64,000 nt of DNA from Clostridiales bacterium. Its GTDB lineage: Bacteria; Bacillota; Clostridia; Lachnospirales; Lachnospiraceae. Under the pieces are notes generated by a model. That model searched no databases. It had not been told where the DNA came from and saw only the letters and a program-made list of their open reading frames with translations. Position 1 is the stretch's first letter. Every line of letters starts with the position of its first letter. Made by a program: the position numbers and the translations under genes. The stretch lies in contig JAJBVD010000030.1 in NCBI GenBank assembly GCA_020859985.1, positions 122,641-186,640 of the forward strand, in the 5' to 3' direction. Below are positions 58,640 to 64,000 of this stretch, piece by piece.

Positions 58640-60079
58640 TTACTTCGCCTCGATGACGTGCATCATGTTCGTCATCGCGCCCTTGCCGCTGACCATGTTG
58701 GTCGCCGGATCGCCCGCAGTGAGCACCACCATGTCGCCCGGCTTCACATAGCCGTCCCGTTTGACAATATACATTGCATGGGAAATGATGTGCTCCGTCG
58801 TATCCTCCTCATATCCCTGCAGCGGCGTCACGCCCCAGTAAATCTGCATCTTCCGCAGCGCCCACGCATTCGGTGAGATTGCATAGATCGGGATCGGCGC
58901 ACGGAAATTCGACATCAGGCGTGCCGTCTGCCCGGTCATGGTCGGCGTCACGATGCAGTCTGCGTGAATGTTAATGGCTGTCCGGATTGCCGCCAGACCG
59001 ACTGCATTCGAGACATTCGCATCCCCGCGCAGTCCGCGGAATTCCTTCTGCGTATAGCTGTCCTGATTATAGCCCTCTGTCGTCTCCGCGATCTGCGTCA
59101 TCATTTTCAGTGCTTCCAGCGGATATTTGCCGGCCGCCGTCTCACCAGAGAGCATGATCGCATCTGCGCCCTCGCGGATCGCGTTCGCCACGTCCGTCAC
59201 CTCCGCCCTCGTCGGACGCGGGTTGCGGATCATCGAATCCAGCATCTGCGTGGCGATGATGACCGGTTTATACTTCTGATTGCACTTCTGCACGATCATA
59301 CGCTGCACATGCGGCACCTCGTAGGCCGGAATCTCCACACCCATGTCGCCGCGCGCCACCATGATGCCGTCCGAAGCCTGAATGATGCGGTCGATGTTCT
59401 GAATGCCCTCCGCATTCTCAATCTTAGCGATGACGCTGATACGCTCGCCGCCGTTTTCTTTGAGAATCGTCTTGATCTCCTTTATTGCGTCCGCGTCGCG
59501 CACAAAGGAAGCAGCGATAAAATCAATGCCTTCCTGAATGCCAAAGAGAATATCCTCCCGGTCCTTCTCCGTAATGCCCGGCAGGTTCACCTTCACATTC
59601 GGGACATTCACACCCTTTCGCTGCCCCAGACTGCCGCCGTTCTCGACCTGACAGACAATGTCCGCGCCGTGGATTTCCTGCACCTTCAGACCGATCAGGC
59701 CATCGTCGATCAGAATCGTATCTCCCGGCTTCACATCCTCCGCCAGCTGCGGATAGGTCTGGCTGACTTTTGCCGCATCTCCCTCGATAGTCTCTGATGT
59801 CAGCGTAAACTGTGCGCCCGTTTCCAGCGTCACCGGACCGCCGTTCTTTAAAAGACCTGTGCGGATCTCCGGACCCTTTGTATCCAGCAGGATCGCGATC
59901 GGCTTTTTGATCTCCTGCCGGACACTTTTGAGCTGGTCAAAAAGCGCCTTCTGCTCTTCGTGCGTTCCATGAGAAAAATTGAAACGCGCAATATCCATAC
60001 CGTTAAGCGCCAGCTCCTTCATCACTTCCCGATCATCCGTCGCCGGACCCATTGTACAGATAATTTTTGTCTTTTTCAT
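58640..60079 (-). CDS. pyk: Pyruvate kinase
   Basis: The last step of glycolysis, phosphoenolpyruvate plus ADP to pyruvate plus ATP. The 479 residues start MKKTKIICTMGPATDDREVM and show RFNFSHGTHEEQ, LDTKGPEIRTG, the B domain, KIENAEGIQNID, VARGDMGVEIPAYEVP, TQMLDSMIRNPRPTRAEVTD and SGETAAGKYPLEAL, with the allosteric C domain at the end. It lacks the extra PEP-utiliser-like C-terminal domain found in Bacillus (about 585 residues). AGGAG lies five bases upstream of the ATG. The response regulator gene follows. Confidence 0.97.
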   Translation of the reverse strand: MKKTKIICTMGPATDDREVMKELALNGMDIARFNFSHGTHEEQKALFDQLKSVRQEIKKPIAILLDTKGPEIRTGLLKNGGPVTLETGAQFTLTSETIEGDAAKVSQTYPQLAEDVKPGDTILIDDGLIGLKVQEIHGADIVCQVENGGSLGQRKGVNVPNVKVNLPGITEKDREDILFGIQEGIDFIAASFVRDADAIKEIKTILKENGGERISVIAKIENAEGIQNIDRIIQASDGIMVARGDMGVEIPAYEVPHVQRMIVQKCNQKYKPVIIATQMLDSMIRNPRPTRAEVTDVANAIREGADAIMLSGETAAGKYPLEALKMMTQIAETTEGYNQDSYTQKEFRGLRGDANVSNAVGLAAIRTAINIHADCIVTPTMTGQTARLMSNFRAPIPIYAISPNAWALRKMQIYWGVTPLQGYEEDTTEHIISHAMYIVKRDGYVKPGDMVVLTAGDPATNMVSGKGAMTNMMHVIEAK

Positions 60080-60222
60080 TGGATCTCCTTCTGCGTTTTC
60101 CCGCTGTTATTATTTTGGTTATTGTTTCTGTTATTATTTCTGCTTTTCTTTTTTCTTCCGTCTCGATATGCTTTTCTTTCACGTTCCACGTCAAATACGA
60201 TTCCGCATACACCTTCGAACCA

Positions 60223-61050
60223 TCACACGCCCGTCTCTGTCTCAATCTGATCGCCGGTCACCCGCAGCAGATCTTCAATCTCCTCAACCGGCATCTCCAG
60301 ATACGCGGAGACCTCCTCTGCGGACACCTTGTGCCCCAGATCACGCTCCAGATTGTGCACCGCCTCATTCAAATGATTCACACGGCTCAGCAGTCCATCA
60401 TCCATCTTCTGACCGTCCCGGCTGTCGCTCATTGCCTTCTCCATCGCGCTGCGCACCGTGTTGAGAATATGGACCCGGCAGGCAGCCGCATTTTCAAACT
60501 GCTCCAGTGATCCAATCGCAGTAAGCAGGCCCAGATTCCCTTCCTGAATGAGATCCTCGGAAGAAAGAGTTTCCTCTCCGTAGTCCTCCGCCATCGTACA
60601 GATCAGCGGCAGATAGATCCCGATCAGACGCTCCTTTGCCGCGGCATCGCCGTTTCTTACGCACTCGATCAGACGGATCTCCTCTTCATCGTTCACATCA
60701 GACAGTGTCTCCAGCTCCTCCAGATACATAGAGAGGCTGCGGCGGGAATCGTCCGGCACTGCTTCCTCTGACGCATTTTCCCCTGACGCATTTTCTCCTG
60801 CTGCGTTTTCTTCTGCTGTGCTTTCTTCTGTTGTGTTTTCCCCTGCTGCGTTTTCCGCCTGTGCTTTCGATTCTACCACACGAATCTTCTGTTCCGCAAG
60901 GTACTCATAGATCAGCTGAAAATGTTCCTCCGTAAGCGGCATGTCTTTTAGCATTTCCCGGATCTTTGCCTGCGTCAGGACGCCGCCCTCCTGATCCGCC
61001 GCCGTCTTCAGCTCCGTCAGTCTTTCACGGAAAAGAATTCTGTTCTCCAT
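60223..61050 (-). CDS. Sigma-70-like protein lacking region 4
   Basis: The 275 residues have a sigma region 1.1-like start (LTELKTAADQEGGVLTQAKI, YEYLAEQKIRVV), an acidic repeat linker (ENAAGENASGENASEE), region 1.2 (SLSMYLEELETLSDVNDEEE) and region 2.1-2.2 (AAKERLIGIYLPLICTMAED, then SSEDLIQEGNLGLLTAIGSL). A region 3-like helix-turn-helix (LERDLGHKVSAEEVSAYLEM) follows. The segment where -10 recognition should be (2.3-2.4) reads AAACRVHILNTVRSAMEKAM, without the aromatic residues that melt DNA. Region 4 is absent. It could bind core polymerase without normal promoter recognition, or act as a modulator. It lies between the protease and pyruvate kinase genes. Confidence 0.82.
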   Translation of the reverse strand: MENRILFRERLTELKTAADQEGGVLTQAKIREMLKDMPLTEEHFQLIYEYLAEQKIRVVESKAQAENAAGENTTEESTAEENAAGENASGENASEEAVPDDSRRSLSMYLEELETLSDVNDEEEIRLIECVRNGDAAAKERLIGIYLPLICTMAEDYGEETLSSEDLIQEGNLGLLTAIGSLEQFENAAACRVHILNTVRSAMEKAMSDSRDGQKMDDGLLSRVNHLNEAVHNLERDLGHKVSAEEVSAYLEMPVEEIEDLLRVTGDQIETETGV

Positions 61051-61099
61051 ATTATAACACTCCTCACAGTTTGTCAGTCATTCAATCTCAAGAAAACCT

Positions 61100-61126
61100 G
61101 TAATCTTTCGTACCTTCCCGGTTATG
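61100..61126. repeat. Degenerate palindromic repeat overlapping a stop codon
   Basis: GTACCTTCCCGGTTA matches the right half of the family-1 repeat. The left arm is decayed. It includes the stop codon of the S41 protease gene. Confidence 0.3.
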
Positions 61127-62579
61127 AAAGCTCCTCGATCGCACGCGCCAGCACGGGGTCCGTTTCCTCTGTGGCTTCCTCCGCGTTTTCCTCTGTAGCT
61201 TTCTCTGCTGCCTCGTCTGCCGCGTCTTCTGTGTCCGCAGCTTCGGCCACTGCCGCATCTGTGGTTTTCTCTGCTGTCTCATCCACGACAATGTCCGGCG
61301 TGATGCCGTTCCCATCAATTTCCTGTCCATTCGGCGTATAATAATGTTCCACTGTCAGCTTGAAGGCCGAGCCGTCCGCCAGTGAATAGGTCTTCTGCAC
61401 AACGCCCTTGCCGTAGGTCTGCGTACCGATGATCGGGCCAATACCGTAATCTTGAATCGCGCCGGCAAAGATTTCTGATGCACTCGCAGAGCTCCCATTG
61501 ACCAGGACTGCCACCTCGCAGGTCACACTGCGCTCATCGTCCGCATTGTATTCATCCCGGTCTCCGTTTTTATCCTCCGTATATACGATCAGCCCCTCCG
61601 GCAGAATTTCATCGAGAATGTCGCAGACCGCAGAGAGCAGCCCGCCCGGGTTGTCGCGCACATCTACGATCAGCTTCTCCATCCCCTGCTCATTCAGATC
61701 CTCTACCGCACTCTGAAACTGCTCCACCGCACTCTCAGTAAACTCTGTCAGCTTCAGATAGCCGATCTGGTTTTCCAGCATCTCATACGTCACATACACC
61801 GGTATAACATCACTGCAGGTAATCGTAAGCTCCAGTTCCTCTTCCACTGCCGGACGGTAAACCGTCATGGTGAACGTCTCTTTTGACTTAATCAGGGAAA
61901 CCAGCTCATTCAGCGTCAGCTCCTCTACCGTCTCTCCATCCACCGCACGCACAAGATCGTCCACCATCAGCCCGCCTTCCTCGGCCGGACTGTCCTCATA
62001 GACTTCCCCAATATAAAACTCACCCGTCTCCGTGTCCATACCGATCGTCGCGCCGATCCCATAATATTCACCGCGGGTCGAATCCATCACGGACGACAGC
62101 TCCTCCGCCGTATAATAGCTCGCGTAGGCATCATCCAGACCGGCAGCAATGCCCTTGAAGAGATACGCTTCCAAAAGCTCGCTGTCCACCTCATCCAGAT
62201 AATAATCCTCAATGATCTCCTGCACCTGCGCCAGCTTGGTCAGCGTGCTGCTCTGGGTCAGCACTTTAGCCCCCGGATTCCCTTTTCCGGTCAGGTCGCG
62301 CACGATTCCCGGCACGAAAATAACCGCAGCCATACACAAAAGCGCAAGAATCGCTCCGGCAAGCATTCCGTTGGCGAAGCTCCGCCGGCCGTGCTTTTTC
62401 ATGTCAGTCACCGCGGCCTGCTCCTGGAGCATCTCCTCCGCAGAAGTTTCCTCTGAGCTTAATTTCTCTAAGCCCACTGTCTCTAAATCTGCTTTCTCTG
62501 AGCTCACTTCCTGTGGTTCCACCGCCTGCCCCTGTTCTGCAATTTTTCCTGTGTCTTCATTTTCCGGCAAAACTGTCAT
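61122..62579 (-). CDS. S41-family C-terminal processing protease (CtpA-like)
   Basis: The 485-residue membrane-anchored serine protease has an acidic cytoplasmic head (~1-62), a membrane helix (GMLAGAILALLCMAAVIFVP), the S41 N-terminal helices (LAQVQEIIEDYYLDEVDSEL), a PDZ domain (GIGATIGMDTETGEFYIGEV, EEGGLMVDDLVRAVDG) and the protease core. The catalytic Ser lies in VNGSSASASEIFAGA and the Lys in TQTYGKGVVQ; DVRDNPGGLLSA is also present. An Ala/Glu/Thr-rich tail (~440-485) is unusual and may span the wall. It acts on exported or membrane proteins; substrates unknown. Confidence 0.93.
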   Translation of the reverse strand: MTVLPENEDTGKIAEQGQAVEPQEVSSEKADLETVGLEKLSSEETSAEEMLQEQAAVTDMKKHGRRSFANGMLAGAILALLCMAAVIFVPGIVRDLTGKGNPGAKVLTQSSTLTKLAQVQEIIEDYYLDEVDSELLEAYLFKGIAAGLDDAYASYYTAEELSSVMDSTRGEYYGIGATIGMDTETGEFYIGEVYEDSPAEEGGLMVDDLVRAVDGETVEELTLNELVSLIKSKETFTMTVYRPAVEEELELTITCSDVIPVYVTYEMLENQIGYLKLTEFTESAVEQFQSAVEDLNEQGMEKLIVDVRDNPGGLLSAVCDILDEILPEGLIVYTEDKNGDRDEYNADDERSVTCEVAVLVNGSSASASEIFAGAIQDYGIGPIIGTQTYGKGVVQKTYSLADGSAFKLTVEHYYTPNGQEIDGNGITPDIVVDETAEKTTDAAVAEAADTEDAADEAAEKATEENAEEATEETDPVLARAIEELS

Positions 62580-62742
62580 TGCAATTCTCCCCTCGCACTC
62601 TCATCAGCATCGCCCGTCCGATTATTTCATTTAATTCTACCATGCAAAATCACCAATTACAAGCAGACACACATTTTAAATCTCTGAAAATCTTGTGTTT
62701 TTGCAGAATGCGCAGGAAACAATTCTTTCCTTGCACGGCCCC

Positions 62743-62788
62743 GCGCATCCCCGCGGAGCGTTTTTGCTTTATAGGAACGAAGTTTCCT
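62743..62788. repeat. Intergenic palindromic repeat, family 2
   Basis: GCGCATCCCCGCGGAGCGTT, then TATAGGAACGAAGTTTCCT, matching 52990-53033 in order. The rest of the 281-base gap (62580-62860) holds only this and the terminator at 62796. Confidence 0.55.
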
Positions 62789-62795
62789 TTAAAGC

Positions 62796-62825
62796 AAAAA
62801 GGCAGCCTCTGCAGACTGCCTTTTT
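62796..62825 (-). terminator. Rho-independent terminator of the edge pilin gene
   Basis: AAAAAGGCAG (62796-62805) pairs with CTGCCTTTTT (62816-62825), with T-rich sequence after it on the minus strand, about 35 bases past the stop at 62861. Confidence 0.75.
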
Positions 62826-62860
62826 GATCACATTGTGGGAATTCCCTATCCCTATTTCTT

Positions 62861-64000
62861 TTATTCACGCTCGCGGCGCCTGTAAATGACTGTAGTGATA
62901 AGGGTGTTCAGCGCCAGGAGCAGCAGGATCAGGTATCCTGCCAGAGGTGTTTCATCTCCGGTCTGCACCGCTTTCACCTCAGTCTCTGATTCCGCCTCAG
63001 TCCCGGACTCCGGTTCTTCTTCGATCTCCGAGCTTCCTTCGGTCTCGATCTCTGTCTCCTCCTCAGACGACTGCGAGTTCGTCACGTTCTCCTGATTCGT
63101 GATCACAACATTTGCTGTCATTGCTGTCTCACTCATAGCGACCGCCGTGTTATCCAACGTTACCGTATAACCGAACGCCGCGTCATCCGCCACCGGATTG
63201 CCATCCGCATCAGTCTCCGTCACGTACAGAGTCATGGTTTCGCCTGCTCCGATCGATACGTTCACTTCAACGCTCACCTCGGAATTTCCTGCCAGGGAAA
63301 GCGCCACGATGTTCTGGTCTACGTCCGTCGCAAGCGTTGTGAAGGACGCGTCTGAAAAGATTCCCGCATAGAACGTTTCCGTAGAAGCGAGTGCTTCGCC
63401 ATCCTTATCAAGCAGTTTTTTCGTGATGATCAGATCACCATATACAGAGAATGCGCTCGGCATCGTATAGAACTTATTCTCGAAGGTCACGCTTATCCGG
63501 CTGCCGTCCGCCACAGTCGCCTGCGCCGACGTCGCTCCATCTCCAAAATCCGCCACAAAGACAGTCCCGTCCGCGAGACTCCCGGCTCCGTTCTCCAGCG
63601 CCGCGCCTGTGGAATCACACTCTGCGATGTAATAGGCCCTGCCGATCTCCAGACTGGTGAAGGTCACGCTTGCCGTCGCTGCCTTTTCGTAGAGCAGTGC
63701 CTTGACGTCGCTCTTTCTGACAGTGCATCCCTCATCCGCGTACAACGCCACGTAAAAGGTCTGCGATGCCGCATAGATCAGATCGCCATTGTAGGTCAGA
63801 TTCTTCGTCACGGTCAGAGCTGCATCCTCGCTGATCTCTACCGGCGCCGTGGTCTCCGGCGTCTCTGTTTCCGTCTGGGTTTCCGGTGTCTCCGTCTCAG
63901 TCGGCGTATCCGGATCCGTCGGGTCAGTCGAAGTGTCTGGATTGTCCGGATCTGTCGGGGTGTCCGGATCTGTTGGAGTATCCGGGTCCGTCGGGGTATC
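62861..64000 (-). CDS. FctA/SpaA-type surface protein with VQTGD signal, 5' end outside window
   Basis: The frame is open to the right edge. The first visible residues are a proline-rich wall-spanning repeat (DTPTDPD units, then TETETPETQTETETPETT split by prolines). Two FctA-like isopeptide modules follow (ALTVTKNLTYNGDLIYAASQ, FYVALYADEGCTVRKSD; GDLIITKKLLDKDGEALAST, FYAGIFSDASFTTLATD), then a Ser/Glu stalk and VQTGDETPLAGYLILLLLAL with an Arg-rich tail. Module sequence and sorting signal match the pilin at 13463-15724, so it belongs to a second surface-structure locus that lies mainly outside the window. Confidence 0.88.
   Translation of the reverse strand, partial: DTPTDPDTPTDPDTPTDPDNPDTSTDPTDPDTPTETETPETQTETETPETTAPVEISEDAALTVTKNLTYNGDLIYAASQTFYVALYADEGCTVRKSDVKALLYEKAATASVTFTSLEIGRAYYIAECDSTGAALENGAGSLADGTVFVADFGDGATSAQATVADGSRISVTFENKFYTMPSAFSVYGDLIITKKLLDKDGEALASTETFYAGIFSDASFTTLATDVDQNIVALSLAGNSEVSVEVNVSIGAGETMTLYVTETDADGNPVADDAAFGYTVTLDNTAVAMSETAMTANVVITNQENVTNSQSSEEETEIETEGSSEIEEEPESGTEAESETEVKAVQTGDETPLAGYLILLLLALNTLITTVIYRRRERE

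Overview
The window is 64 kb of a chromosome from a low-to-mid GC Firmicute, most likely a gut Lachnospiraceae (Clostridia). The evidence for that is the asp23-nusB-xseA-xseB-ispA cluster, a DnaJ/DUF5685 pair, a TrpXYZ-type ABC transporter, several Rpn/PD-(D/E)XK nuclease relatives, pyrB-pyrI with a zinc-binding regulatory chain, and sortase-anchored pilins. Ribosome binding sites are strong AGGAGG-type sequences and many promoters fit sigma-A (TTGACA-N17-TATAAT). I saw no tRNA, rRNA, CRISPR, prophage or complete insertion sequence.

Layout. (1) 1-7.2 kb, minus strand: housekeeping block with a RelA/SpoT-domain protein, prfC (TTG start), asp23, nusB, xseA, xseB and the 5' part of ispA, which runs off the left edge. 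(2) 7.4-13.2 kb: pyrBI (plus), then a GT2 glycosyltransferase, an Rpn-type nuclease, mutY and a SPOR-domain amidase (minus). (3) 13.4-37.7 kb, minus strand: a pilus/adhesin locus. In transcription order it holds a giant 4,728-residue Cna-B adhesin, a pilin frameshifted at a run of seven G, a second LPGTG pilin, an invaded stretch with two broken Rpn genes, two class C sortases and a SpaA/FctA-type pilin. A LytTR-PAS regulator (plus) diverges from the giant gene. (4) 38.9-41.05 kb: two copies of a locus encoding a 33-residue hydrophobic peptide. Each has its own promoter, a hairpin terminator and a consensus promoter facing it from downstream, so it looks like a duplicated type I toxin-antitoxin system; hflX lies between the copies. 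(5) 41.1-49.4 kb: TrpXYZ-like transporter, a LacI regulator and cellobiose phosphorylase sharing an identical 20-bp operator, and an AraC regulator. (6) 49.4-55.3 kb: SbcC/YhaN-like ATPase and SbcD/YhaO-like nuclease, mscL with a zinc ribbon, DnaJ-TPR protein, DUF5685 protein, zinc-ribbon membrane protein. (7) 55.5-62.6 kb: histidine kinase, response regulator, pyruvate kinase, a sigma-70-like protein without region 4, and a CtpA-type protease. (8) 62.86-64 kb: 3' part of another FctA/SpaA-type surface protein.

The pilus locus works as a unit: the sortases would join pilin monomers through LPGTG and variant (MPSTG, VQTGD) signals. The slippable G tract and the divergent LytTR regulator suggest two layers of control. 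Short palindromic intergenic repeats of at least three kinds are scattered through the window, and one composite repeat has split an Rpn gene.
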